This document shows positions 12,436 through 23,921 of a stretch of DNA of 64,000 nucleotides, in pieces. The notes below the pieces were generated by a model. That model was not told where the DNA came from and did not search any database. It saw only the letters and a program-made list of their open reading frames with translations. Both the position numbers and the translations under genes were made by a program. Each line of letters opens with the position of its first letter. Position 1 is the first letter of the stretch. Source of the DNA: Diphasiastrum complanatum (taxonomy: Eukaryota; Streptophyta; Lycopodiopsida; Lycopodiales; Lycopodiaceae); contig CM055113.1 of assembly GCA_029204225.1 (NCBI GenBank), positions 26,339,462 to 26,403,461 of the forward strand, in the 5' to 3' direction.

Positions 12436-13610
12436 TGTAGCACAAGCATCCCAAAAGGAGCCGGGAACCCAGCCTTCAACCCTTGCCATCCAAACTCACT
12501 TGACATACAAGCAGCCAACTCGCCAACAACGATCAGACTTAACCAACTTGAAGTTCCAAAAACCAACATTGAGATCCAACCTGGCACCATGCCAGATCGG
12601 GGGTCCCGATGTGGGTGACTTCCCTCCAAGCAAGGCGCCCGACATACATCAAACTTAGCCAACTCGAAGCTTTGTTACAAACGCGTAACATCCATTCCAA
12701 GCAAGCGGTCTGACTTACATCACACTTAACCAACTGAAAGCTTCGTCACGAGCGCTGGAAGCCAGCTTGGCGCCACGCCAGACTGGACAGCCATAAACAG
12801 ATAACTTCCACCCAAGCAAGCCATCCAACTCAGCCGACAGGTTAGAGCCTCTTCACCAAGAGCTTAGCCCATTCACGTTCATGCAAGGAACACTCAGAAC
12901 CACAAGCCGCGATAGATATGGAGACAACCAGTTCCTGGACCAAATGGTCCAGACAGCATACCGTTGGAGCCACGGACCGAATGGTCCCGACGACATACCG
13001 CTGGCGTCCCAGGATACGACCCTCAGCTATGTGCCAACTTAAAAATTTTGAAGAGGCCTTACAACTGGCGCTTTTACCGAACACTGAAGCCTAGAAGGTA
13101 ATCAGAGTCAGTTTGAGAAAATTCCCACTTTATTGATAAATCTGAGAAGGTTACATTTCAAGTGTGTGACCGACCCTAGTCTCCGGGGAGCTGGCATGCC
13201 AAGGCGAGTGCCAAGACAACATTCCAACAAGGGAGGTTGACACTTGGTTGGAGCACGCCCTGAGTTGCAACCCGCACTCCCCTATAGTATTGGTGGGATT
13301 CGGCACCCCTCCTCATACCAAGCACTCTACCCAGGCTGGTAAAGCACGTTTTCCGTCATTTTCTCTCTCTAGATTTTATTGATCCCCAAGCTTCCTTTAT
13401 TCATGCCTAGATCGTGTGAGGTGATTGCGCATCGATCTGAGCTCTCTGGACTTCGCTAGAACCGATCAAAGATTTTCAGCCATAGGAACTTGGCGCCGGC
13501 TGGATTCTGGTCACAGTGGCGCCGGGAGCAGTAGGGGCGCTGCTGGCGCTGGGGACAATGCTGATGCCAGTGGCGCCGAAAGTAAAGCTTGTAAAGGTAG
13601 CTTTACAACA
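12436..13610 (-). repeat. Gypsy-B LTR 2 (5' LTR, about 1.18 kb)
   Basis: Begins TGTTGTAAAGCTACC on the minus strand at 13610; the other end, on the plus strand, is TGTAGCACAAGCATCCC at 12436. Nearly collinear with 8910-10100; a short TCTCTCTCTAGA segment repeated twice near 9832-9864 occurs once here, near 13362. A third, 3'-truncated copy lies at 62962-63716. Flanked on the right by TGTATACTATATT, the Harbinger 3' region. Confidence 0.88.
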
Positions 13611-13744
13611 TGTATACTATATTAAATGTAGGAATCAATATGTGAACAAGTCAAGCTACATTGCCGACATCAAATAGAACGTATGTTAAATGAGCAAACC
13701 GATGAAACTACTATTTAACCTGCCATCTGGACATGATATTCACC

Positions 13745-14214
13745 TTATTCAGATCGCTGATTGGGAATATGCCTCCTAGCATACAAGACAGCTGCTAGTT
13801 TGTCTCGTCGTTGTATCCCAACTGATGTTGGTCCATCTGTGCTCACTCGAATGAAGCTTTCCTCATCTGAAATCTCACTCTCAGAAGAACTATCTCCAGT
13901 GTGGTCAATATCCTGCATGTGCTCCTCATCATGTTGTCCTTGAAAAACCTCTCCGTTGGTAGTTCGCAATCTCTGGACTTCATGCAATGCTTCAGAGCTA
14001 AAGTTCATGGCCTCCCTTTGTTGGACATTGCCATGGTTTGTAGACATGTTCATCAACCTCAACTCAGCCTCAGCCTCAGCCACCCATGTCTCATCAAAAC
14101 TATCTTTGTGTATAATACATAGATTATGTAGGACGAGACAGGTTGCAACCATATCGGGGACATATTGCAGCTTCATGTCATTTTGCTAGAGCAAAATTCT
14201 CCACCTGGACTTTC
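13745..14214 (-). pseudogene. Harbinger transposase copy A, C-terminal part
   Basis: C-terminal portion of a HARBI1-type (DDE_Tnp_4) nuclease on the minus strand. MKLQYVPDMVATCLVLHNLC (about 14176-14117) is the typical end of the catalytic domain (…A-x-x-x-L-H-N-x-C). It is followed by an acidic, serine-rich tail (SSSESEISDEESF) ending at 13745. Just upstream, reading from 14214, the SRWRILL motif is followed in frame by TAG, and a one-base shift separates it from the segment at 20384, so the gene was already broken apart from the Copia-1 insertion that separates the two pieces. 13611-13744 is presumed 3' non-coding Harbinger DNA; no terminal inverted repeat was identified there. Confidence 0.82.
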
Positions 14215-14219
14215 AACAT

Positions 14220-14902
14220 TGTAAAAATTATAGCAAATAAGGATCCTAAAACACTTGAAATGATGAGGGAAACAATAGATTATGATTTCATAAGATTAGC
14301 ACAAGTTGAACCATCAAAATCCATCAAAAATCTATGCTTGAACTATGCTTGAATGGCCCAAATCCTTGAAGAAGGCTTCACACGTGTGAAAGTACGGCCT
14401 CCCACAGTCTGAGTACTGTACACCAGACCTACATTCAATCCTATAATCTTTAGTAATCACAAGTACTCAAACAATTATGAACATAGAGAGCAATTGCACC
14501 ATTATGAGAGAAAAAACATGAAATTGCTTGATTGATTTTGGTGAGATATCATCACCTATATATACATGATCCATCACGGTTTTGGGCAGGTATGAGTAGC
14601 CCTAAACCTATCCCTAATGCTAATTTTGGTGGATCTTTCATCCCTACCAAGTTAGAGTTGGAATCTTGGAGATCCCTCAACAATGCAAAAATTACCAAAA
14701 ATAGCTCCTATTTTTTCTCCCTTGTATCTAAGCATAATTTGGACTCATTCCAAAGGTTCTAACACTTAGGTCTACTTGAGAGCATCCTTATGAATGGAAT
14801 CCTATGCTATTTGGCACGTGTGACAAGCCACATCATGACCATCTAACTATTTACAAGTCATATGACCAAAACTAGTCAAGCTAGAATTGTGAATTTTTAA
14901 CA
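14220..14902 (-). repeat. Copia-1 3' LTR (683 bp)
   Basis: TG...CA termini (plus TGTAAAAATTATAG at 14220, TTTTTAACA ending 14902). Pairs with 19697-20378. Visible differences include TATAG/TACAG near the start, a small cluster near 14340-14352, CTTTAG/CATTAG near 14446, and TCTAAG/TCAGAG near 14728. That is roughly one to two percent divergence by eye. Confidence 0.95.
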
Positions 14903-14916
14903 CTCCTCCTCACTAT

Positions 14917-17900
14917 CTAGCTTGGTTCAATCATTGCTTTACTAATCACTCCAAGTGATGATCTGAACTTCATAAAAGGTGTCTTTTGAAGTGGTTTAGT
15001 AAGTAGATCAGCTACACATTCATTTCTTGGAACATGCTCCAAAGCAATCTCCTTGGCTTGCACCATTTCTCTCACAAAGTGATGGCATATCTCAACGTGC
15101 TTAGATCTTGCATGGAAGATTGGGTTAGATGCAAGGTATTGGGCTGATATATTGTCATTGTAGATGATTGGTGCCTCCTCTAAATCCATGATCTTTAGTT
15201 CCACCAATAATCTCTTGATCCAAAGTTTCTCCTTTGTAGTGGTTGTCAAAGCTTTGTACTCGGCCTCGGTTGAAGATAGAGATATAGTTTCTTGCTTTTT
15301 TGAAAGCCATGAAACCACACCTTCTCCTATGAAAGTTGAATAGGCACTTGTTGATTTCCTATCCCTCTTGTCCCCTGCAAAATCTGAATCACTAAATGCA
15401 TGAAGGTTAATCACATCTCCTCTATATAGAATCCCAAAATCCAATGTACCCGAGATGTATCTTAGAATCCTCTTAGCCTTTTTCCAATGGATATTCAATG
15501 GCTTTTGCATGGATTGGCTCAACCTACATACACTAAATCTAAGATCTGGTCTAGTTATAGTGATCCACATTAAGGAACCTATAAGTTGCCTAAACAAAGT
15601 GATGTCCATGAAGGATCTTTCATCATCTTCATTTGGCACTTTTACATCTTGCTCCATTGGTGTGTCAACACTTTTGCATACTTCCATCTTAAACTTCTTC
15701 AAAAGACTTTGAGCATAGTTTACTTGACTTATAAAGATAAAATCAGACCCTCTAAGTACTTCTATGCCTAAGATGAAGTGAAGACACCCTAGATCTACCA
15801 TCTTGAACTCTAAGGATAGATCTATCTTGATTTTTTCAATACCATCAACACTATTTCCACTAATGATGATGTCATCTACATAAATGAGTAAAAGTACAAT
15901 ACCAACATCATCAAACTAAATGTAAAGAGTGGGATCATATTCACTTTGAACAAAAGAAAGTGAAATAAGACAGCAATGTAGTCTTGAATTCCAAGATCTC
16001 GAGGCTTGCTTCAAGCCATAGATGCTTCTTTGGAGATGGCATACTTTGTTCTCCATTCCATGCTTGATGAACCCTTGTGGATGCTCCATATAGATATCCT
16101 CTTCCAAAAAACCATTCAAGAAAGCATTAGAGACATCCATTTGACATAGAATCCATCCAAAATGTGATGCAAGTGCAATGATTAGCCTTATTGTGACCAT
16201 CTTGGCCACAGGTGCAAAAGTTTCCTCATAGTCTATCCCTCTCTCTTGAGCATAACCTTTTGCAACTAACCTTGCTTTATGTTTGTTAACACTCCCATTT
16301 GCATTCAACTTAAGCTTGAAGACCCACTTGCATCCTATTACATTCCTTTGAGGTCTCTCAACAAGCAACCAAGTTTCATTCTCAATCAAGGCATCATACT
16401 CATCCAACATAGCTTTATACCATTCTTTGGAGTTCAATGCATCTTCAACATTAGATGGTTCTTCAAAACTAGATAAAGCATAAGAAGTGGATAAGATACC
16501 CTCAACTTGCTGTCCTTTGCCTTGATATGTGAGCCTTGATGGCTCCACTTTTGCCCTTGAAGATCTCCTTGGTGTGGTAGGTGGGTTTGGTGCTTGCTCC
16601 TCCATGAGCTCCTCCTCGAAACCAAGATCTTGCTCCTCGGCCATCTTCTTCTTGATTGTTGGAGCACTTGAGCCTTCTTCAAGCATATGCATATGATGTT
16701 CATCAAAGATGACATCCCTTGAAACAACAAATTTGTTCAAGGATGGGAGATAGACTCTGTAGCCCTTGCTTGAGCTTGCATATCCAAGCATGATCCCTCT
16801 TGTGGAAGATGGATCCTCCTTGGTTCTTGTTTCCAATGGCACATGCACATAACATATACACCCAAAAACTTTCAAGTGATTAAGATTGGGTTTCTTTCCA
16901 TACAACATCTCATAAGGAGTTTTTCCTTCAATTGCTTTGCAAGACACCCTATTCATCAAGTAGTTTGCACATACAAGAGACTCACCCCAAAAGGATTTGG
17001 GCAAACAAGCATCTAATCTTAAAGCCTTAGAACATTCACATAATGTTCTATTCCTTCTTTCAGCAACTCCATTTTGTTGAGGAGTGTAAGGACAAGAAGT
17101 CTCTTTCTTGATCCCTTCCTCCTCACGAAAGGCCTTGAACTCATTGGAGATGAATTCTCCACCATTGTCACTTCTAAGAATCTTGATGCTATGATTATGA
17201 TGCTTTTCCACAAACAACTTGAACTTTACAAAAGTATCAAATACTTGAGACTTGAAGGAAAATAAGAACACCCAACAATATCTTGAGTAGTCATCAATGA
17301 AGGTTAAAAACATGGATGAACTTCCATTAGATTTGGTGCTAGCAATGTGCACATCCGAGTGTATGAGTTCAAGAGGATGAGATGACTTTGTGATGGAGTT
17401 AGGAAACACCTTCTTATGTGCCTTGGATAAGGCACAAGCTTCACAAACCTTGTCTTCCTTCTCAATAGACCTTGGTAGGCCTAAAGCATACTCCTCCTTG
17501 ATCATAGCCTCCATGGAACCCGAGTTGACATGTCCAAGTCTTTTGTGCCATAAAGTAAAAGTAGATATCTTGCTCTTCTCGGCCAACATGACAACATTAG
17601 TATCCACAAATGCATCCAACTTATAAAGTTTGCCAAGTCTAGTGCCCTTAGCCACTATCTTACCCTTCTTCTTGATGAAACATTCACTTGAAACAAAGTC
17701 AACATTGAAACCATTGTCTACCATTTGGCCAACACTTAGTAGATTCTTTGTTATTGTAGGAATGTACAAAACACCTTCTATGTTGATCATTTTGGAAGAT
17801 CCTAAGCAAAGAGAAATTCTACCAACTCCTTCAATCTTACAAGCTTCATCATTTGCTGTATAGATAGACTTTATAGGTCCATCATAAGATAAGAGAGAAG

Positions 17901-18885
17901 AGAAAAACTCCCTTTTACTAGTCATGTGTGAACTAGCACCCGAGTCAATCCACCAAGGATCTTCTCCTTTGAAGCTTGTTGAAGAAAATATGGACATCAT
18001 GAGAGAGTCCTCATGTGAACTCTCCTCCTCCTCCTCTTTGCTCATGTTGGCTTGGCTTTGATCTTGCTTCCTCTTGAAGCATTCCGAGGCATAATGCCCC
18101 ATCTTGCTACAATAGTAGCACTTCACCTTTGATTTGTCCTTCTTGACTTTGGTGGTTGATGGAGATGCCTTTGAGGGTCCTTCTTGATCCTCAAGCTTTG
18201 TAGGCTTCTTGAATGTTGATACTTTGCCTTTGGACTTGCCTTTTCCTTTGGTGAAGAGAGCTTGGTCATCTCCACCTTGGATGGAAAGCCTATCCATCCT
18301 CTCTTGCATTTGGCTCCTTCTTGATTCCTCGGCCATGAGTGTGCCTTGGAGTTCTTCAAGTATGGGTAGCTTACCCATAATTGCATATCCCTGAACCAAA
18401 TTGTCAAATTCAAAGCTTAGTCCATTCAATATGAGTTGAACAAGCTCTTCATCCTTGATAGGATCACCTATAAAGGCTAGCTCTTTGTTCAATTCCTTTA
18501 CTCTTAGGACAAAAGTATGTGCACTCTCTCCTTTCTTTTGATAGCTTCTATAGATTTGATTCTTCAAAGCTAACATTCTAGTTTGGTTCTTGGATTCATA
18601 GACCTTTTGCAAAGTCTCCCAAGCATCTTGAGCTGAAGTGCAATCTCCTACCTCTCTTAAGAGTTCATTTGCAACATTCATTTTTATGCAATGTAGTGCA
18701 ACATTGCACCTCTTGATGTATTTGGCTTTTTCTTGAGGATGAATAGGTTCACCCTCCTTACCATTTACAATTTCCATCAGATCTTGCATGATCATGATAG
18801 ATTCCATTCTAACTTTCCATATAGAATAGTTAGTTTTGTTGAGCCTTTCATTAGTATCCAAAAGATATGCATTTATAGATGCCAT
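14917..18885 (-). pseudogene. Copia-1 gag-pol polyprotein, intact except one in-frame stop
   Basis: Starts at a true ATG (18885). Residue positions: gag/UBN2 about 15-200; CCHC knuckle CYYCSKMGHYASEC about 256-269; aspartic protease WWIDSGASSHM about 312-322; integrase zinc finger and GAG_pre-integrase about 430-490; integrase catalytic Asp in HSDVH about 510, Asp in RSDNGGEF about 573, Glu in VAERRN about 609; reverse transcriptase from about 820 with MDVSNAFLNGFLEEDIY. After LYI at residue 989 a TAG (15918-15916) interrupts. The same frame then continues through IYVDDIIISG (RT catalytic box) into RNase H (DSDFAGDKRDRKSTSAY; SLSSTEAEYKAL) and ends at 14917. Total about 1322 codons, normal for plant copia. 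All catalytic motifs look intact. The stop lies just before YVDD, so the element is defective unless read through. Confidence 0.94.
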
Positions 18886-19696
18886 CTAGTCTCCTAATCA
18901 AGGACTTGACACAAATGAAGGTTACTTCTGTTGATTTGATTGAAGGTCTACCTTATCCCACTTCTTAGGGACCTGAAAAGATCAGTAATAGACTTCCTAT
19001 AAAGATCTAAGAATGATCTCTAACAAAATCAAATCATATAATACTAGAAACAATGCACTTGCTTGATTGAAGTAGACAATACTAGTAGAATTGCCCCTCT
19101 TTCTATAAAGAACATTAAAGCTTCCAAATGATCTGATCAAGAGTGAATTTAAGCAACCTAATATACTTCCAAAATCACTTGTAAAAGATCTAAATGGAAC
19201 TTAATGAGGATGCAACACAATCTACTATCCAATCACAAGCAAAAAATGATCAAAATTGATGAAAAATTGATCTAATTTGGTGCATAAGTCAAGCAATGGT
19301 TGGACTGAACCTAAATCACTTTAGGAGGTGCCTACTACACCCTAGAACAGCCTTGAAGAGTCCCCAAAACTCTGATCTTCCCTCTCCTTGAATGCTAGAA
19401 AGCCTCCTCTATGAAATCACCTCCAAAACTCGCTTAGAAATCAATGCTTGGAGCAAGCAAAACTTGCTATCTTCGTAATGTGAATTGAATTCAACTTTGC
19501 CTCTGGTTTTAGACACCTAAACACCTGCAAATGAAGTCACACAACACCAATCTCCAATGTATTTGACTCACTTTGAGTTCTAGAATCAATACTAGATGCT
19601 AAGATCCAATCTACACAAGATTTAGATCAAAAATTGTGATCAAATTGAATGCAAACCAAGGATTTAACTCATTTCAGCCTTTAGGCTCTGATACCA
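18886..19696 (-). other. Copia-1 5' leader with primer binding site
   Basis: About 810 bp from the 5' LTR to the ATG; no ORF of note. The PBS at 19684-19696 (minus TGGTATCAGAGCC) directly abuts the LTR and is complementary to initiator tRNA-Met, the usual plant copia primer. The rest is A-rich leader, presumed to hold the packaging signal. Confidence 0.88.
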
Positions 19697-20378
19697 TGTA
19701 AAAATTACAGCAAATAAGGATCCTAAAACACTTGAAATGATGAGGGAAACAATAGATTATGATTTCATAAGATTAGCACAAGTTGAACCATCAAAATCCA
19801 TCAAAAATCTATGTTTGAACCTCACTAAATGGCCCAAATCCTTGAAGAAGGCTTCACACGTGTGAAAGTACGGCCTCCCACAGTCTGAGTACTGTACACC
19901 AGACCTACATTCAATCCTATAATCATTAGTAATCACAAGTACTCAAACAATTATGAACATAGAGAGCAATTGCACCATTATGAGAGAAAAAACATGAAAT
20001 TGCTTGATTGATTTTGGTGAGATATCATCACCTATATATACATGATCCATCACGGTTTTGGGCAGGTATGAGTAGCCCTAAACCTATCCCTAATGCTAAT
20101 TTTGGTGGATCTTTCATCCCTACCAAGTTAGAGTTGGAATCTTGGAGATCCCTCAACAATGCAAAAATTACCAAAAATAGCTCCTATGTTTTCTCCCTTG
20201 TATCAGAGCATAATTTGGACTCATTCCAAAGGTTCTAACACTTAGGTCTACTTGAGAGCATCCTTATGAATGGAATCCTATGCTATTTGGCACGTGTGAC
20301 AAGCCACATCATGACCATCTAACTATTTACAAGTCATATGACCAAAACTAGTCAAGCTAGAATTGTGAATTTTTAACA
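19697..20378 (-). repeat. Copia-1 5' LTR (682 bp)
   Basis: Starts plus TGTAAAAATTACAG at 19697 and ends TTTTTAACA at 20378, followed by the AACAT target-site duplication. As the upstream LTR on the minus strand it would carry the promoter. A TATATATA stretch at about 20034-20041 (GATATCATCACC then TATATATACATG) is the likely TATA region, and the same sequence occurs in the 3' LTR near 14558. Confidence 0.94.
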
Positions 20379-20383
20379 AACAT

Positions 20384-20812
20384 ACCAAATGCTCGCTCAA
20401 CTGCCATTCTAGTGCTTGATTGTGCATAATTCCAATTGTACTCAACAATAGACTAACCGTCCTTATGACCTTTAAATGGACTTAGCATCCAATCCCTTGG
20501 TGGGTAAGCTGCATCCCCAACCAAGCAACCCAACCGAACAGCTCTGGCCAATTTTTGATTGCTTGAAGAAAGACCAATCGTGCATACTACCTGCCCAACC
20601 AACATCAAAATCCAATACTAGACAACGTGTATTCACCACAATTTGCAAAAGAATTGAATGAAACCCTTTTCTATTGTAATAGTCTTGTGGATTTTGTGTG
20701 GGGCCAATTATGGGGATATGGCACCCATCTATTGCACCCACAACAAAATGAATACCCTTGATGGCTTCAAACTCTGATGGATACTGACTCATGCAATTTT
20801 CAGATGGCCATT
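20384..20812 (-). pseudogene. Harbinger transposase copy A, catalytic core
   Basis: Minus-strand HARBI1-type DDE domain. GAIDGCHIPIIGPTQNPQDY (about 20735-20675) carries the first catalytic Asp, VGWAGSMHDWSFF (about 20610-20570) the second, and RMAVERAFGM (about 20412-20384) the third acid, a Glu. Between the last two, PPRDWMLSPFKGH is readable only after a one-base frame change, and a TAG follows KDG near 20455. Copia-1 cuts the gene immediately after FGM (20379). On the other side the sequence breaks at 20812/20813 into Copia-2A within SDGH, so the N-terminal helix-turn-helix part is deleted from this copy. The equivalent part is preserved at 62541-62961. Encodes the nuclease that would excise and insert the element; broken here. 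Confidence 0.87.
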
Positions 20813-20819
20813 ATGTTTT

Positions 20820-23800
20820 GAGAGTAAAAGATATTCATAGAGAGCTTGCTTGGATTGGTGATTCCATCAATCAAAATGAGCTAGTTCAAGTCATTCTCAA
20901 TGACTTGGAGAAGTGAATTTGATAACCTTGTCCAATCCTATGCCATTAAGGAGGAGCTACCAAGTTTGGAGGCTCTCCAAAGTGTGCTAATTTCAGAAGA
21001 ATCAAGACAAGAATACAAACTCTTGAGGATGGACAAGCTTTCTAAGAAGATCAAGTGCTTTTATTGTGGCAAGAAAGGTCATTATGCCACCAATTGCTTC
21101 AAAAAGAAGAATCAACTCAAGCAAGCCAATATTACCAATGAGAAGGAAGACACTATTGCAAGTGATGGAGAGGGATCTCTTATGGTCTCTAGTTTCTCAT
21201 CTACTCCTTTCAAGAAGGACGGCCTATGGTATATTGATAGTGGAGCCTCTTCACATATGTGTAGCTCCAAGGACTCTTTCTCTTCTATTGCACCTTATGT
21301 TGGAGTCAAAAAATCAATATACATTGCAAATGGTTTTGAATGTCCTATTGAAGGCATAGGGAACATTCCCTTGAAGCTTGCATCCTCTAAAGTTCTTTCT
21401 CTCTCTAGAGTTCTTTATGTACCTAAGCTTACCAAGAATCTTATTAGTGTTGGCCAATTGCTTGATAATGGCCTTGATGTAAAATTCAATGTTGATACTT
21501 GCACTATCAAGAAGAATGATGAGATACTTGCATTAGGATCTAGACTTGGTGGCATATATAAACTAGATCCAAATGAGTATGTGAATGCTTGTAATGTTGC
21601 TCTTGTGAACAAGCTCTCTATGGAGGAATTATGGCATAGGAGATTGGGACATCCCAACTACAAATCCATGCTCTCTATGATCAAAGAAGCCAAAGCTATT
21701 GGCTTGCCAAAGTCACTCTCCAAGAAGATCAAGCCTTGTGAGGCTTGTGCTATTGCTAAATCTCACAAAAAGCCATTTACAAGATCTTACTATCAAAAGC
21801 AAGCATCCTTTGGAGTTAATCCACTCGGATGTGCATTTCTCATCAACTACAAGCAAGGGAGGAGCCACTTGTTTTGTTACTTTCATTGATGATTACACAA
21901 GATTCACTTGGATATATCTTCTTGCTTCTAAATCTATGGTGTTTGATCATTTCCTTATTTTCAAAGCTTATGTAGAGAAGCAATTCTCATTCAAGATTAA
22001 AGCTATTAGAAGTGATGGAGGTGGTGAATATATCTCCAATAAATTTCAAGTTTTTTGTGAGCTTGAAGGCATTAAAAGAGAGTTTTGTGAGCCTACTCTC
22101 CATCTCAAAATGGAGTGGTCGAGAGAAAGAATAGATCTCTATGTGAATGTGCAAAATCTATGTGAATTGAGGCATCTTTGCCCAAAGATTTTTGGGGAGA
22201 AGCCATTAATTGTGCAAATTATCGTTGCAATAGGCTCCCACATATAGCTCTTGGAGGAATCCATGAGAGATAGATCCGAGCCTAAGAGGCTCTCATATGT
22301 TGACAAAGGCAAACAAGTGGATCTTGATTCTACTAATTATGTTTTTTATGTCTCTCATGAAGAGCCAAAGAATGTACAAGAGGCACTCAACACCAAGGAG
22401 TGGTATGATGCCATGAAGCAAGAGTATGATGTATTGATCACCAACAATACTTGGGAGCTTGTGGATCCTCCATCCAACAAGCATGTGATTGGTTGCAAGT
22501 GGGTATTTCGGATCAAGTTCAATCATGATGGCACCATCAACAAGCATAAAGCAAGATTATGTGCCAAAGGATTTGCTCAAATCCATGGTCTTGATTATGA
22601 GGAGACCTTTGCACCCGTTGCAAAGATGGTGACAATAAGAATTCTTATTTCTCTTGCTTGTTTTTTCAAGTGGAAGGTGTTCCAATTAGATGTATCCAAT
22701 GCTTTTCTAAATGGTTATCTTGAGGAGGAGATCTATATGGAACAACCTCAAGGATTCATCAAGGATAAGTCCAAAGTGTGCTTGCTCTTCAAAAGTCTTT
22801 ATGGACTCAAGCAAGCACCAAGATCATGGTATTCAAGACTTAACTCTTTTCTTATCTCACTAGGATTTACTCTTAGTGACTATGATCCTTCCATGTATCT
22901 AAAGTTTGTTGATAGCAATATTGTCATTCTTCTAATTTATGTTGATGACATTATTCTTTGTGGAAGTTGTATCAAGCTAGTTGATGAAACCAAGCTAGCA
23001 CTTGGATGTGAGTTTAAAATGCAAGATCTAGGAGAGATGCATTACATCCTAGGCCTAGAAATTGATTTTTATGAAAATCATGTCTTTATATGCCAATCTA
23101 GATATGCTCACTCTATGTTGAAAAAATTCCATATGGAAAATTCTAAGAGCATAGATACTCCAATGGAGCAAATTGTAAAAGATCCTAATAAAGGTGATGA
23201 AAGATCCTTTGAGGACATCACACTTTTTAGGAGTCTTGTAGGCTCCTTGATTTGGCTTACCATTACTAGGCCCGATCTAAGTTTTTGTGTGCACAAATTG
23301 AGTCAATTTATGCAAGATCCTAAGATCCATCTTTGGAAGATGGCCAAGAGGATTCTAAGATATGTATCTTCATCTTGTGATTATGGTCTACTCTATAAAA
23401 GTGAAGATCTATCCATTATTGGCTACTCGGATTCGGACTTTGCAAGTGACAAGATGGATCAAAAGTCTATTGGTGCATACACTATCTTTCTTGGAGGCAA
23501 TCTAATATCTTGGCTTTCCAAAAAACAAGATACTATATCTCTCTCTTCATGTGAGGCCGAGTACAAAGCACTCACTACAACTACCAAAGAAGTGCTTTGG
23601 ATCAAGAGGTTATTAATGGAGCTAAAGTGCATGAAGGAGGATGATCTACCAATGATCAAGTGTGATAACATCTCGGCCTAAGCTCTTGCCAATAATCCCA
23701 TATTTCATGCAAGAAGCAAGCACATAGAAGTGGCACACCATTTTGTGAGAGAAAAGCTTATTGGAGGAGAAATCTATTTGGAGCATGTCAACTCGTCCTC

Positions 23801-23899
23801 TTGTATTGCCGATCTACTCACTAAGCCTTTGAGCAAAAGTGCTTTCATCAAGCATAGATCTAATCTTGGAGTTATATCAAGATCAATGCTCAAATCTTC
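20820..23899 (+). pseudogene. Copia-2A gag-pol remnant
   Basis: In order: gag C-terminus (SEFDNLVQSYAI), CCHC knuckle CFYCGKKGHYATNC (about 21056-21100), protease LWYIDSGASSHMC (about 21225-21265), GAG_pre-integrase (LWHRRLGHPNYKSM), integrase (HSDVHFSS; RSDGGGEYISN near 22010-22040). A frame change near 21800 separates protease/zinc finger from the integrase core. The integrase C-terminus and linker are deleted near 22245, so the reverse transcriptase frame (22251-23681) follows directly. RT has LDVSNAFLNGYLEEEIYM and IYVDDIILCG, then RNase H DSDFASDKMDQKS and SCEAEYKAL. A TAA at 23679-23681 (ISA then stop) replaces the CAA read as Gln in Copia-2B, and the frame then continues to 23899. Defective. 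Confidence 0.9.
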
Positions 23900-23921
23900 A
23901 TAGATAATTTTTTAGGAGGAG

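Larger units (their letters stand above)
8910..13610 (-). mobile_element. Gypsy-B: non-autonomous LTR retrotransposon, 4.7 kb
   Basis: Minus strand: 5' LTR 13610-12436, two bases, PBS 12433-12421 (plus GGCTTTGATACCA), internal 12435-10101, a purine-rich tract AAAGGTGGGGTGGA just before the second LTR, and 3' LTR 10100-8910. The internal 2.3 kb holds no gag, protease, RT or integrase that I can recognise, so the element must borrow proteins, presumably from Gypsy-A, whose leader and LTR ends (TGTTGTAAAG) it shares. No target-site duplication can be tested because the 3' LTR is followed by another PBS and leader rather than host DNA. The right flank, 13611 onward, is the 3' end of Harbinger copy A. 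Confidence 0.8.
14220..20378 (-). mobile_element. Copia-1: complete Ty1/copia retrotransposon with target-site duplication
   Basis: 6159 bp on the minus strand. 5' LTR 20378-19697, PBS immediately inside (plus GGCTCTGATACCA, 19684-19696), one long polyprotein frame 18885-14917, a PPT reading GTGAGGAGGAG (plus 14903-14913), and 3' LTR 14902-14220. Both LTRs have TGTTAAAAAT...TACA ends (plus TGTA...AACA). The host repeat AACAT occurs at 14215-14219 and again at 20379-20383, a perfect 5-bp target-site duplication. The target is the Harbinger transposase of copy A, between FGM and LK. The LTRs differ at only a few positions, so insertion is fairly recent. One in-frame TAG (15918-15916) is the only polyprotein defect I see. 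Confidence 0.96.
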
